A stretch of DNA of 64,000 nucleotides from an uncultured Porphyromonadaceae bacterium (GCA_902491515.1 CABUIC010000013.1:4203-68202), one strand, 5' to 3'. Numbered from the stretch's first letter, positions 34,805 to 44,703 are shown. Notes: generated by a model not told the origin, from the letters alone. A program made the numbers and translations.

Positions 34805-37800
34805 TTAGCGGATGTAGACCTTGCGGACGGTCTTGCCCTGGCGCATGATGTACATGCCTGTGCCGGGGTTCTCCACCCGGATGCCCTGGAGGTTGTAGAA
34901 CTCGGCGGGAGCCTCTTCTTCAGCCTCGATGTTGGCGATGCCGGTGTATGTGCCGTCGATTTCAAAGCCACGGTTGCCCGTGCCCTTGTAGACGGCGTTG
35001 TTGCGTACGTCGGTGATGTCGTTGGTCTGGTCGCTGCCGCCGTTGTTGAACACGAGACCCGTGGTGCCCGTGGGAACGACATATTTGAAGAGTGCGGCGC
35101 GGGTAGCGTCAGCCACCTTGGCCATAGCCTTGCCGGGCCAGTCGGAAGCGGATTCGCCGCCCCAGAAGTGAACTTTGACGGTACCCCAGTTGGTGATGGA
35201 GTTGTCGTAGAACACGGTGATGCCTTCGGGCTCGACGGGCTTGGCGATCTTCGAGAAGGTCACGGAGCCGGTCTTCGTGCCGGTGGCGCCGGTGGCGCTC
35301 CAGCTTACGGTTACATTATCGCCGATGTTCATGCCTTCGCCGATCTTGAAGGAAGCGGAGCCGGAGATGTTCACCTGAGCGCCATTGCCGATCTTGTACC
35401 ATGCGGAAGTAGCGTTCTTGGCAGTGGCCGTCACGGTGATGACGTCATAGAAGTTGCCGCCGTTGGGCGAGAAGCGAACGCTGGCGTCCTGCGATACCTG
35501 AACGTCAATCTTCTTGGCGGTGGTTTTACCGTCATATTCAAAGTAAGTGTCCTCGGTGATGCCTTCGATGTTTCCTGTCTGGTCGCCGCCGTTGCTGAAG
35601 ATGATATTCACGGACTCTACGTCATCGAAGGTATTGTAGTAGAACGTGCGGCCGTCGATTTCCTTGGTGTCGGTCAGCTTCTTGCCGGGCCATGCGCCGA
35701 TGAGGTTGGTCTGTCCCTCAGTCCAGGCATACATGTTGGGAGCGGAGGGTGCAGTCACATAGACAGTGATTGTGGCGTTCGGATCAACCTTCTTGTAGGT
35801 AGCCTTGCCGGTGCGCACGTTGTTGTCGGAGCCGGTTGCGGACCATTCTACGGTAGTGCTCTGGCCGAAATCGAGGCCGGTGCCTACGGTGAAGGTCTTG
35901 GGCTGGCCCTTGGTGAGAGCCACCTGGGCGCCGCCGTCGATCTTGTACCAGCCTGAAACGGCTTCGTCGCTGAGGGTAGCGGTGACGGTAAGGGTCTCGG
36001 TCTTGAAGGCGCCGCCGTCGGGCGAGAGTACCACGCTTGCGGGCTTCACTACATCTTCGGAGGTATAGTACTGGGTGGTGCCGGGGTCGTCGAATTCTAC
36101 GCTGCCGCCGTGAGCGACTGCGGAGGTGGCGTACATGAACTTGCCGTCCTCACCGACCTTACCGCCCTTCCAGTCCTTCACGAGCACGCGGAGCTGCCCC
36201 TGGGTCTTGGGAGCGTCAACGGTGATGGAGCCGTTGTTGGGAGTGTAGCTCCGACCTGTAACCACGTCTACATATGTGCCTGCGGGAACGCCGGTGAAGC
36301 TGGCGCCGCCGTTGACAGCCACGAGGGCATAGCTCTCGTCCTTGTAGGCGCGCTTGAAGGCCCAGCCGCCGTTTGCATCACAGCCGTCGAAGGTGTACTG
36401 ACCCTTGCGGAGGGCGGGCACAGCGGCGCGAATCATGTTGAGACGGCGGATGTGCTGAGCGAGGTCAGCATCGAGAGTTTGGGCAACATTGCCGCTGGCC
36501 GTGTAGACGCCGAAGTCGCTGGCCGATACACTGCCTTCGAGATAGTTGCCGAAGTATGCGCGGCCCGACTGCGAGCGGGGAGTCTTGTTGTTGCCGCCGC
36601 CCACGTCGATGGGAAGACCCTTCTTGAACTCGACTTCAGAGCCGTAGTAGATACAGGGGATGCCGCGGAAAGTGAACATGAAGGAGAGGTTCTCGGCCCA
36701 CTGGGCTGTGCCGCCGTTGAAGCGGATGCCGTCGTTGGGACCGGGGCTGTAGTCGTGGGAGTCAACGTAAACCACGTTGTAGGTGGCGTCGTTGTAGTAG
36801 TTGTCCTGGCTGAAGAGACCCATCACGTGGCCCACGCTGGAGAAGCTGTAGTGCACGGGGAAGTCGATTACGTTGAAGCCGGAGGCCTGGCTGTAGTCGG
36901 GTTCGTGCCACTGGCCGTTCTGGAGCCATGCGTTGTTCGAGCGGGCCTTGTCCTTGGTATCCTTCTCGCAGACAGCCATCGGGCCGACGGGTGTGTCGTG
37001 CCCTTCGGGAAGCGTCTGGGTGTCCCAGAATGCCTGAGTGCCGTTGTACTCGCTCATGAGGGCGTCGTCAGACTTCCAGGTGTAGAAGTAGCTCGAGAGG
37101 TTGGGCTGGTTGCGGTAAACGACACTGCCCTGGAAGCGCTGGCAGACTTCGCCGAACATGAAGAAGGGGCAGCCGTTGAGGCGCTTGTTCTTGGCCTTCT
37201 CGGCGGCGGCGTGGAACTGAGGGATGAACTGCTTGTTGAAGGTCAGCGGGGCGATGTGGCCGGAGGTGTCGATACGGAAACCGTCGACGCCCATCTCGAT
37301 GAACTTCGAGTAGCATTTAACCACATATTCGGCCACGGTGTTGTTCTCCGTGTTGAGGTCCACGCAGTCGCCTGCGATCTGGCCCCACCAGCGGTTGGGA
37401 AGGTCCCAGTTCCAGCCGGTACCGTAGTGGTGGTAGTAGTTGTGGGTGTCGTACTGCGGGTTCTTGAAGAATTTGAAGCGCTCCTCATACTGCAACTTCG
37501 GGCTCTGGTCGAAATAGTTCGAGCTCAGACGGTCGGGGTTGGGGATGAGGCAGGCGGCCGGAGAAGCCTGATTGCGGATGTTCTGGTCGCGGGTGAAGAG
37601 GGGGTTGAGGTAGCTTTCGCCGAAGTTGCCGGTGTGCTGGAGCACGATGTCGAGGATGATCTTCATGCCCTTGGCGTGGGCGGCGTCGATGAGGTCCTGG
37701 AATTTGACGTCCTTGTCGGCGCCCCAGGCCTTGCGGCTCTCGTAGCGGAGGTCGACGCTCGAGAGGTCCATGGCGTGATAGCCGTGGTAGTCCTCGCCGG

Positions 37801-38107
37801 AGGCGTTCTGCACGATAGGCGTGATCCACACGGCCGTGAAGCCGAGGGCCTTGATGTAGTCGAGGCGGTCGATGAGGCCTTTGAAGTCACCGCGCCAGTC
37901 AGGGTCGTTCTTGGATATCTGCACGTCCTGCTTGTCCCAGGAGCATACGTTGTTCGTCGGGTCGCCGTCGTAGAAGCGGGTGGTCATCGCGAAGTAGATG
38001 GTCTCGTCGCGGAAGTCCGTGCGTTCGCCCGTGAACGTCGCGGCGTTGGCCGTCACCGCCGCGGCTGAAAGGCCGCAGACAGCTGCAAATCTTGCGATTT
38101 TGTTCAT
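34805..38107 (-). CDS. Multidomain secreted alpha-amylase (GH13) with starch-binding modules
   Basis: The ATG at 38107 gives 1100 residues with a signal peptide (1-21). The GH13 barrel has region I ILDIVLQHTG (near 156), region II GFRIDTSGH (near 276) with the nucleophile Asp, region III MFGEVCQR (near 319) with the acid Glu, and region IV YVDSHDY (near 451). After the barrel come two related beta domains (SPDGGAF... and SPNGGNF..., each with WYKI and VEWSATG or VSWSATG). Each is followed by an aromatic starch-binding-like module (WTEGQTNLIGAWPGKK; HFWGGESASDWPGKAM). The tail, FYNLQGIRVENPGTGMYIM then a basic end, resembles C-terminal sorting domains of secreted Bacteroidales proteins. It probably digests insoluble starch outside the cell. 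Confidence 0.95.
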   Translation of the reverse strand: MNKIARFAAVCGLSAAAVTANAATFTGERTDFRDETIYFAMTTRFYDGDPTNNVCSWDKQDVQISKNDPDWRGDFKGLIDRLDYIKALGFTAVWITPIVQNASGEDYHGYHAMDLSSVDLRYESRKAWGADKDVKFQDLIDAAHAKGMKIILDIVLQHTGNFGESYLNPLFTRDQNIRNQASPAACLIPNPDRLSSNYFDQSPKLQYEERFKFFKNPQYDTHNYYHHYGTGWNWDLPNRWWGQIAGDCVDLNTENNTVAEYVVKCYSKFIEMGVDGFRIDTSGHIAPLTFNKQFIPQFHAAAEKAKNKRLNGCPFFMFGEVCQRFQGSVVYRNQPNLSSYFYTWKSDDALMSEYNGTQAFWDTQTLPEGHDTPVGPMAVCEKDTKDKARSNNAWLQNGQWHEPDYSQASGFNVIDFPVHYSFSSVGHVMGLFSQDNYYNDATYNVVYVDSHDYSPGPNDGIRFNGGTAQWAENLSFMFTFRGIPCIYYGSEVEFKKGLPIDVGGGNNKTPRSQSGRAYFGNYLEGSVSASDFGVYTASGNVAQTLDADLAQHIRRLNMIRAAVPALRKGQYTFDGCDANGGWAFKRAYKDESYALVAVNGGASFTGVPAGTYVDVVTGRSYTPNNGSITVDAPKTQGQLRVLVKDWKGGKVGEDGKFMYATSAVAHGGSVEFDDPGTTQYYTSEDVVKPASVVLSPDGGAFKTETLTVTATLSDEAVSGWYKIDGGAQVALTKGQPKTFTVGTGLDFGQSTTVEWSATGSDNNVRTGKATYKKVDPNATITVYVTAPSAPNMYAWTEGQTNLIGAWPGKKLTDTKEIDGRTFYYNTFDDVESVNIIFSNGGDQTGNIEGITEDTYFEYDGKTTAKKIDVQVSQDASVRFSPNGGNFYDVITVTATAKNATSAWYKIGNGAQVNISGSASFKIGEGMNIGDNVTVSWSATGATGTKTGSVTFSKIAKPVEPEGITVFYDNSITNWGTVKVHFWGGESASDWPGKAMAKVADATRAALFKYVVPTGTTGLVFNNGGSDQTNDITDVRNNAVYKGTGNRGFEIDGTYTGIANIEAEEEAPAEFYNLQGIRVENPGTGMYIMRQGKTVRKVYIR

Positions 38108-38215
38108 GGTAATTGATTTTTGATAAGAAGTAAGTGTGATATGAGTGTATTCCTTCTGCAAAGTTCTGAAAAATTTTCCATCCGGCCAAAGAATATGTTT
38201 TATAACATAAAAACG

Positions 38216-38244
38216 ACAGTCCCGGCGGTTAGCGCCGGGACTGT
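38216..38244 (-). terminator. Terminator of mdh
   Basis: A perfect 12-bp stem (ACAGTCCCGGCG/CGCCGGGACTGT) with a 5-base loop; on the minus strand a run of five T follows. It separates mdh from the amylase gene. Confidence 0.85.
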
Positions 38245-38250
38245 TAAGTT

Positions 38251-38351
38251 CAGAATTTAGAATTTAGAGTCTAAAGTTTTTTTAATTAAAAATACTTGCT
38301 CCCGCAAGCGCCCTATGGGCAATAACTACACTCTAAATTCTACACTCTAAA
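38251..38351. repeat. MITE-like 100-bp AT-rich inverted-repeat element
   Basis: AGAATTTAGAGT (38259-38270) and ACTCTAAATTCT (38330-38341) are perfect inverted repeats. Each side has a further partial copy (CAGAATTTAG; ACACTCTAAAT). The centre has two small hairpins (CTTGC...GCAAG and GCCC...GGGC). It lies flush with the mdh stop. Confidence 0.6.
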
Positions 38352-39353
38352 TCAGTCAATGTTGGGGTTCAGCTCATGCCACTTGTCGATGGCGGGAAGA
38401 ACTCCCATGGCGATTACCTCGTCGCGGAGGGCGCAGAGGTGCTTGTAGCTCTCTTCGAGGGCTTTCTGCTCTTCGGGCGTACCCTTGGGCTCCGAGAACT
38501 TGACGCCGTCCTTCGTAACGACGGTCTCCATCGCCATCATGATGTGGCTGAAGCGGTCGTCGTTGACATACGTGCCGACCGGCCAGCGGAACGGTGCGCC
38601 GCCCATGGCGGCCGCAATCATCTCGATGGACAGGTAAGCCGGGCTCTGGAACGACGAGCGGCCGCGAAGGTCGATGATGTTCTTTCCGCCCTGGATGACG
38701 CGGACCTTGATTTCCTCCCAGTCCTTCTCGGGGAGAACTTCCGTGCCGATGATTTCGGAAAGAGGCTTGCCGTTGACCATCGTCGTCGATGCGTACACGG
38801 CCATCTGCTCGCCGTGACCGCCGTAGGTGCGCGAGTTCTCGATTTCATCAGCCTTGATGTGGAAGTACTTCGAGAGTTCGCTCCGAAGGCGCGTGGAGTC
38901 GAGAGCGGCGAGAGTCGAAACCTGCGAGGGCTTCAGGCCGCTGTACAGAAGCGTGATGAGGCCCGTGATGTCGGCAGGGTTGAAGATTACCACAACGTGC
39001 TTCACGTCCGGGCAGTACTTGCGGATGTTCTTGCCCAACTCCTCGGCCACACCGGCGTTGCCCTTCAGGAGGTCTTCGCGCGTCATGCCGGCCTTGCGGG
39101 CAGCGCCGCCCGACGACACAATGTACTTCGCGTCCTTGAAAGCCTCGGCGATATCGGAGGTGAAGGTCAGGTTTAGACCCTCGAAACCGCAGTGGAACAT
39201 CTCCTCGGCTACGCCTTCAAGACCCGGTCCGTAAGGGTCGTAAAGACAGATATTCGGGGTTAGATGCATCATGATTGCCGTCTGGGCCATGTTCGAGCCT
39301 ATCATGCCGGCGGCGCCGACGATGACAAGCTTGTCTTGTGTCAGGTATTCCAT
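38352..39353 (-). CDS. mdh: Malate dehydrogenase
   Basis: The 333-residue enzyme interconverts malate and oxaloacetate with NAD. It has the Rossmann motif IVGAAGMIGSN near the N-terminus, LYDPYGPGLEGVAEEM, the AARKAGMTREDLL substrate loop with Arg residues, IFNPADITGL, and the catalytic His in YGGHGEQM. Sequence and length are typical of the Bacteroidales type. It is a single-gene unit with its own terminator. In gut Bacteroidales this enzyme serves the fumarate and propionate branch. Confidence 0.96.
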   Translation of the reverse strand: MEYLTQDKLVIVGAAGMIGSNMAQTAIMMHLTPNICLYDPYGPGLEGVAEEMFHCGFEGLNLTFTSDIAEAFKDAKYIVSSGGAARKAGMTREDLLKGNAGVAEELGKNIRKYCPDVKHVVVIFNPADITGLITLLYSGLKPSQVSTLAALDSTRLRSELSKYFHIKADEIENSRTYGGHGEQMAVYASTTMVNGKPLSEIIGTEVLPEKDWEEIKVRVIQGGKNIIDLRGRSSFQSPAYLSIEMIAAAMGGAPFRWPVGTYVNDDRFSHIMMAMETVVTKDGVKFSEPKGTPEEQKALEESYKHLCALRDEVIAMGVLPAIDKWHELNPNID

Positions 39354-39422
39354 TTCTTTTGTGTTTTAGGAGTATGTTTCGTTTAGTTTAAGTCTAACGC
39401 CGGCCACTGCCGGCTTGTTCTG

Positions 39423-39430
39423 CAAATATA
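39423..39430 (-). promoter_or_regulatory. -7 element of mdh
   Basis: TATATTTG on the minus strand, 69 bases before the mdh ATG. I see no good -33 TTTG. Confidence 0.45.
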
Positions 39431-39482
39431 CGGATTTTATCCCGATTATTCTCCTTCGGGAACAAGTTTTTTATCCCGCGCG

Positions 39483-39513
39483 TTTATAAATAGAGGAAAA
39501 AACCGTAACTTTG
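39483..39513 (+). promoter_or_regulatory. Promoter of the phoH-purC gene run
   Basis: TTTA (39483-39486), 19 bases, TAACTTTG (39506-39513), 35 bases before the first ATG. Confidence 0.55.
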
Positions 39514-39548
39514 CCCTCGTAATCTCTCACGCTTCGACATTCCGGTCT

Positions 39549-39995
39549 ATGAAAAAATCTTTCGTTCTCTTCCTCGCCATCTGCTTGGCCTGTTTAGGAG
39601 CCTCCGCCGCTAACCGTCTTTCCTCGCACATAGCCACAATGGACGGCCCCGACGGATACACCTTCAACAAGGCTATTTCCGACAAGCTCGCGATGGAAGT
39701 CTACACTCCCGCCGACGCCGCCGGGGGTATTTGCTTCGGCGTCCAGAACGCTCAGAAAGACATCACACCATCCGCCATCGCAACCGTCCTCGCCAACGCG
39801 CTCATGCAGGGCGGCACCCACTCGGCCATGACGGCTGACGACGGCACGCCCATACACCTCGTCACGGCCAAGGACGGCGCTACCGTCGTCGCCATCGCCG
39901 GCGACAAGGCCGCTTCCCGATTCGCCGTCGTTATTTTCCGCGACGCCGCCGCCCCGCTCGCCGCCTCTCTCCTGAAGACTCTAAAGATAAAATGA
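39549..39995 (+). CDS. Small exported protein of unknown function, phoH-linked
   Basis: The 148-residue product has a signal peptide (1-20, ending ASA) and a mixed alpha/beta body. Notable segments are DGPDGYTFNKAISDKLAMEVYTP, then HLVTAKDGATVVAIAGDKAASRF. No cysteine-based lipobox is placed for lipidation. It overlaps phoH by four bases (ATGA), so translation is coupled. I do not recognise a family. Confidence 0.65.
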   Translation: MKKSFVLFLAICLACLGASAANRLSSHIATMDGPDGYTFNKAISDKLAMEVYTPADAAGGICFGVQNAQKDITPSAIATVLANALMQGGTHSAMTADDGTPIHLVTAKDGATVVAIAGDKAASRFAVVIFRDAAAPLAASLLKTLKIK

Positions 39996-40975
39996 TTGAA
40001 CGCATCGTAATCATCGACTCCGTCGACCCCCTGACTTTCTACGGCGTCAACAACGCGAACCTTCAGCTCGTCAAGAACCTCTTCCCGAAACTCCGGATTT
40101 CCGCCCGCGGCTCTGTCATCCGCGTGATCGGCGAGGACTCCGAGACCGCCGAATTTGAAAAGCGAATGAAGGAGCTCGTGGCTTACGCCGAGCAGTACAA
40201 CTCCCTCAACGAAGAGGCCATTATCTCCATCGTTAAGGGCGACGCTCCCAAGGAGCTCAAGCGCGACGGTGTGATTATATACGGTGTGAACGGCAAGCCC
40301 ATCCAGGCCCGCAACGCTAACCAGGAAGCCCTCGTCGAGGCTTTCAACAACAACGACCTCACTTTCGCCCTCGGGCCCGCCGGAACGGGAAAGACATACA
40401 TCGCCATAGCACTTGCCGTCCGCGCCCTCAAGAACCGCGAGGCGCGGAAAATCATCCTCTCCCGCCCCGCCGTCGAGGCCGGCGAGAAACTCGGTTTCCT
40501 TCCCGGCGACATGAAGGACAAGATCGATCCATACCTCCAGCCCCTCTACGATGCTCTCGAGGACATGATTCCGGCTCTCAAGCTCAAGGAGTACATGGAG
40601 TCGAAGGTAATTCAGATTGCGCCGCTCGCCTTCATGCGCGGCCGCACGCTCAACGACGCCGTCATAGTCCTCGACGAGGCTCAGAACACCACAACCCACC
40701 AGCTCAAGATGTTCCTCACACGCCTCGGACACGACGCCAAGATGATTGTCACCGGCGACACCAGCCAGATCGACCTCCCCCGCTCAACTCAGAGCGGCCT
40801 CGTTCAGGCTCTCCGGGTCCTGCGCAACGTCAGGGGCGTCGGTCGCATCGAGTTCACCAAGGCCGACATCGTCCGCCATCCCCTTGTCCAGCGCATAGTC
40901 GACGCCTACGAGAAGTTCGAGGACAAGGAAAAGGCCGACACCGCTTCCCCGGCCCCCGACGCCCCCGCCGTATGA
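39992..40975 (+). CDS. phoH: PhoH-family ATPase
   Basis: The 327-residue protein has an N-terminal KH-like part (LFPKLRISARGSVIRVIGE) and the PhoH P loop ALGPAGTGKTYIAIA. VIVLDEAQNTT is Walker B, followed by VTGDTSQIDLP. PhoH proteins are RNA-linked ATPases tied to RNA processing in bacteria. The C-terminal tail is short and Ala/Pro-rich. It is followed 37 bases later by purC. Confidence 0.95.
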   Translation: MIERIVIIDSVDPLTFYGVNNANLQLVKNLFPKLRISARGSVIRVIGEDSETAEFEKRMKELVAYAEQYNSLNEEAIISIVKGDAPKELKRDGVIIYGVNGKPIQARNANQEALVEAFNNNDLTFALGPAGTGKTYIAIALAVRALKNREARKIILSRPAVEAGEKLGFLPGDMKDKIDPYLQPLYDALEDMIPALKLKEYMESKVIQIAPLAFMRGRTLNDAVIVLDEAQNTTTHQLKMFLTRLGHDAKMIVTGDTSQIDLPRSTQSGLVQALRVLRNVRGVGRIEFTKADIVRHPLVQRIVDAYEKFEDKEKADTASPAPDAPAV

Positions 40976-41012
40976 CTTCCATTTCTGAAACCCATATAAA
41001 ACAATCATATAT

Positions 41013-41960
41013 ATGACACTCACAGAGACCAACTTCAACTTCCCCGGACAGACCGCCGTCTACCACGGCAAAGTTCGCGACGTCTACACCATCGACAACA
41101 ACCTCCTCGTAATGGTGGCAACCGACCGCATTTCGGCATTCGACGTCATCCTCCCCAAGGGAATACCTTTCAAGGGTCAGGTCCTCAACCAGATAGCCTC
41201 TTACTTCCTCGACGCCACGGCCGATGCCGTCCCCAACTGGAAGCTCGCCGTCCCCGACCCCATGGTCACAGCCGGAGTCCGCGCCGAAGGTTTCAGGGTG
41301 GAGATGATCATCCGCGGGTACCTCACCGGCAGCGCCTGGCGCGAGTACGCCGCCGGCGCCCGCGAGCTCTGCGGCGTGAAGCTCCCCGACGGCATGAAGG
41401 AGAACCAGCGTTTCCCCGAGCCCATCATCACCCCCACCACCAAGGCCGAGGAAGGCCACGACATGAACATCTCCCGCGAGGAAATCATCGCCCAGGGCAT
41501 CGTCTCCGAGGAAGACTACCGCAAGATGGAGGAATACACCCGCCGCCTCTTTGAAATCGGCACGCGCATGGCCGCCGAGAAGGGCCTCATCCTCGTCGAC
41601 ACCAAGTATGAGTTCGGCAAATACGACGGCAAGGTTATCCTCATCGACGAAATCCACACCCCCGACTCCTCCCGCTACTTCTACGCCGACGGATACGAAG
41701 AGCGCTTCGCAAAGGGCGAGCCCCAGCGCCAGCTCTCCAAGGAGTTTGTACGCCAGTGGCTCATCGAGAACGGCTTCATGGGCCGTCCCGGCGAGAAAGT
41801 GCCCGAAATGACGCCCGAGGTCTGCGAGAGCATTTCCAAACGATACATCGAGCTCTACGAGCACGTCACCGGACGTAAGTTCGTTCCCGCTCCCGAGAAA
41901 GACCTTACCGCGCGTATCGAAAAGAACGTCCTCGACTGTCTCGATTCACTGGACCGCTGA
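41013..41960 (+). CDS. purC: SAICAR synthase
   Basis: The 315-residue enzyme joins CAIR and aspartate in purine synthesis. It shows YHGKVRDVY (ATP site), [28 protein letters not shown] [10 protein letters not shown], and VDTKYEFGK with [11 protein letters not shown]. The length matches the long bacterial/yeast-like form. Its stop overlaps the next start (TGATG). Confidence 0.97.
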   Translation: MTLTETNFNFPGQTAVYHGKVRDVYTIDNNLLVMVATDRISAFDVILPKGIPFKGQVLNQIASYFLDATADAVPNWKLAVPDPMVTAGVRAEGFRVEMIIRGYLTGSAWREYAAGARELCGVKLPDGMKENQRFPEPIITPTTKAEEGHDMNISREEIIAQGIVSEEDYRKMEEYTRRLFEIGTRMAAEKGLILVDTKYEFGKYDGKVILIDEIHTPDSSRYFYADGYEERFAKGEPQRQLSKEFVRQWLIENGFMGRPGEKVPEMTPEVCESISKRYIELYEHVTGRKFVPAPEKDLTARIEKNVLDCLDSLDR

Positions 41961-42703
41961 TGCAGGTCGAGAAAATAACCCCCTACGGCGACAGGCGCGA
42001 CAAAGGCAGTCAGGTCGAGGAGATGTTCGACTCCATCGCCCCGGCTTACGACTTCATGAACCGCGCCATGACCCTCGGCATCGACCGCCTCTGGAGGCGC
42101 AGGGCCGTGAGCTTCATTCGGAAGCTCACCCCCGCGCCCCGAAGCGTCGTCGACGTCGCCACCGGAACCGGCGACCTCGCAATCGCTCTCGCTCGGCGTC
42201 TCCCCCACGCCGCCATCACGGGCGTCGACCTCTCCGAAGGAATGCTCGACGTCGGGCGCCGGAAGGCTCGTGAGGCCAGGCTGGACGGCAGGATTCAGTT
42301 CCTCAGAGGCGACGGCCTCGCCCTCCCCGTCGCTGACGGCTCCGCCGACGCTGTCACCATAGCCTTCGGAATCCGCAACTTCGCCGACATACCCGGAGGT
42401 TACGCGCAGATGTTCCGTGCGCTCCGCCCCGGCGGAACTATCGCCGTCCTCGAACTCTCGACCCCCGTCTCCCCTCTCGTCAAGCCTTTCTACAGGCTCT
42501 ACACACGCTGCATAATCCCCTTTGTAGGCCGTATTGTCTCCCGCGACTCACGCGCTTACTCCTACCTCCCAGAAAGCATCGAGGCCGTCCCTCAGGGAGC
42601 CGCGATGACCGCCATCCTTGCCGGCGCGGGATTCGCCGACTGCAAGGCCCGGACGATGACCTTCGGCTCCTGTACGCTCTACACGGCCCGGAAGCCCTCC
42701 TGA
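41960..42703 (+). CDS. ubiE: Demethylmenaquinone methyltransferase
   Basis: The 247-residue SAM methyltransferase performs the last step of menaquinone synthesis (also called MenG). It has MFDSIAPAYDFMNRAMTLGID, the SAM motif VVDVATGTGDLAI, GVDLSEGMLDVGRRK, and FGIRNFADI. It starts inside the purC stop codon. Menaquinone is expected in the fumarate-respiring Bacteroidales. Confidence 0.96.
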   Translation: MQVEKITPYGDRRDKGSQVEEMFDSIAPAYDFMNRAMTLGIDRLWRRRAVSFIRKLTPAPRSVVDVATGTGDLAIALARRLPHAAITGVDLSEGMLDVGRRKAREARLDGRIQFLRGDGLALPVADGSADAVTIAFGIRNFADIPGGYAQMFRALRPGGTIAVLELSTPVSPLVKPFYRLYTRCIIPFVGRIVSRDSRAYSYLPESIEAVPQGAAMTAILAGAGFADCKARTMTFGSCTLYTARKPS

Positions 42704-42755
42704 CTCTAATTCCAACAGGGCATTCCCCTTACATTTCTCAAACTTGTTGCTCATC

Positions 42756-44147
42756 ATGCGGAACCATTTCCTCAGACATCTGTTCTTCATCTTGTCAATG
42801 CTCCTGACGGCCGCAGTGCCCGCGTCCGCTCAGGCCTCCTATTTCTCATCCGCTCGCGTAAAGAAACCACGGGCCGCGACTCCCGTCATTCTCCCGGCTC
42901 CCGACGCTGCCATTGCCTCAATGGTCCTTCCTCTGCGCGATTCCCTCGGATTCGTCACAGACTCCATCCTCCCCGCCTACGACATCTCCGTGCCCGACAA
43001 CCCTCTTCCCTCATGGTTTTTCCTCCCGGCTGTCTACGACCACTTCCTTTTCAAGGACCGCTCGAACCCCCTCGAAGCGCAAAAAAAGGACGAAAATCCC
43101 GCCATGCGATGGATTTCCGACTGCAACCGCACAGCCGGAGCCATGCGTGAGATGAGGCGCACCCTCTTCACCTCGCATCCCGAGATTGTCAGGTACAATC
43201 TCGCTCTCCTGCCCGAGGCTCCCACACATTTCATCCCCACGGTCGACCCCGCGGACTTCACTATCGAGATGAGGGAAATGCCCACCGTCAGCGAAGCCGT
43301 CACTACAGTCGACCCCACCCCCGCGAAACGGCGCCACTGGATTCGCAAGTTCAACGTCGGTCTCCAGTTCTCCCAGGCATACATATCCCCCAACTGGTAT
43401 CAGGGCGGCAACAACAACCTCAATGTCCTCGGAAACATTTACTACAACGTCAAGCTTAACCAGGAATTCCACCCCAACCTCCTCTTCGAGACCACGGCCC
43501 AGTACAAGCTCGGCATGAACTCCGCACCCGACGACTCAATACACGCCTACAACATCTCCGACGACCTCTTCCAGCTCAACACAACCTTCGGTGTCAAGGC
43601 CGCAAAGAGATGGTACTACTCGTTCACCACCCAGTTCAAGACCCAGCTCCTGAACTCCTACAATTCAAACACCCGCGAGATGCGCGCGTCCATCCTGTCC
43701 CCCGGTGAGCTCACGGCAGGTATCGGTATGACCTACAACTACGCCACCCCCAAGAAAAAATTCACTTTCGACGCTTCCGTCTCTCCCGTCTCCTACAACC
43801 TCCGCACCTGCATCAACAATCAGATGGACGAAACAGCCTACGACATCCGTAAAGGCCGCAACTCCGTCAGCAAGTTCGGTTCGAGCGCCGAGCTGAAACT
43901 TTTCTGGAAAATCTGTTCTAACATCTCCCTCAACTCCCGCGTATGGGTATTCACCGACTACGACCTCTTCCAGGCCGACTGGGAGAACACCGTCGTTTTC
44001 GAAATCAACCGGTTCCTCACCACCCAGATTTTCTGCCACGCCCGCTACGACTCCAAGACCCCGCGCGTCGACGACACAAAGTGGAGCAAGCTCCAGCTCA
44101 AGGAGATTCTCTCCATTGGCTTCTCCTATAAATTCTCCACGATATGA
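42756..44147 (+). CDS. DUF3078 outer-membrane-type protein
   Basis: The ATG at 42756 gives 463 residues and a clean signal peptide (ending ASAQ); a TTG 12 bases upstream is in frame but less likely. The C-terminal 280 residues are alternating beta strands rich in aromatics (NVGLQFSQAYISPNWYQGGNNN, then many YNYA/FTFDAS strands). This fits DUF3078, thought to be an outer-membrane beta barrel. It overlaps the next gene by four bases. Its ligand is unknown. Confidence 0.85.
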   Translation: MRNHFLRHLFFILSMLLTAAVPASAQASYFSSARVKKPRAATPVILPAPDAAIASMVLPLRDSLGFVTDSILPAYDISVPDNPLPSWFFLPAVYDHFLFKDRSNPLEAQKKDENPAMRWISDCNRTAGAMREMRRTLFTSHPEIVRYNLALLPEAPTHFIPTVDPADFTIEMREMPTVSEAVTTVDPTPAKRRHWIRKFNVGLQFSQAYISPNWYQGGNNNLNVLGNIYYNVKLNQEFHPNLLFETTAQYKLGMNSAPDDSIHAYNISDDLFQLNTTFGVKAAKRWYYSFTTQFKTQLLNSYNSNTREMRASILSPGELTAGIGMTYNYATPKKKFTFDASVSPVSYNLRTCINNQMDETAYDIRKGRNSVSKFGSSAELKLFWKICSNISLNSRVWVFTDYDLFQADWENTVVFEINRFLTTQIFCHARYDSKTPRVDDTKWSKLQLKEILSIGFSYKFSTI

Positions 44148-44698
44148 TTTCCCTACTCCGCACGCTCCTGATTGCCGGATGCCTCGGCGCATCCGCCCTC
44201 TGTGCGTGCGGACGCTCAATCGCCGACAGCATCGCCGCGCGCCTCGACAGCCTCAGGTCCGACCCTCTCGAAGGACTCTGGCGCATCGGCGCCGGCGATG
44301 ACGAGGTACTCTTCGCAATTGCCCCCGCGCCGGGAAGAGAGAACGTCTTCGACATCCTCCTTCTCGAGAGCCCCGACTGGCGGATGCCCGAGGGCACTGT
44401 CTGCGGACACGCCTCCGCCTCCGGCAAGCCAGGAGTCTACGACTGCCGGATGCTCGCCTCACCGCTCGACAGGGACCCCGCGCGAATCCGCCATTTCACC
44501 TCAGCCCTCGAGCTCTCCGACGAGGGGCGCCGACTCGTCTTCAGACCGTATTCCAATTCCCCGCGCATCAGCCTGCGCCGGTGGATTCCTTATTTCTTCC
44601 GCGTGGGCGTCATTGAAAAGGACACCCGCCCCAACGACCTCCTTGGAGCGGTCCGGATTTATCCGCCCGCGCCGGGCTCCCGTAACGTCAATCTCTAA
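44144..44698 (+). CDS. Lipoprotein-like exported protein, unknown function
   Basis: The 184-residue product has a hydrophobic signal with a possible lipobox (ALCAC, Cys22). The remainder is a beta-rich domain with DPLEGLWRIG...DDEVLFAIAP and a C-terminal GVIEKDTRPNDLLGAVRIYP. I do not recognise a family. It starts within the DUF3078 stop (ATGA), so it is likely a functional partner of that barrel. Confidence 0.65.
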   Translation: MISLLRTLLIAGCLGASALCACGRSIADSIAARLDSLRSDPLEGLWRIGAGDDEVLFAIAPAPGRENVFDILLLESPDWRMPEGTVCGHASASGKPGVYDCRMLASPLDRDPARIRHFTSALELSDEGRRLVFRPYSNSPRISLRRWIPYFFRVGVIEKDTRPNDLLGAVRIYPPAPGSRNVNL

Positions 44699-44703
44699 CC
44701 GCA

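Noticed and set aside
36110..38068. 652-codon open frame opposite the amylase
   Set aside because: Shadow of the amylase gene; low-complexity Val/Ala/Glu sequence.
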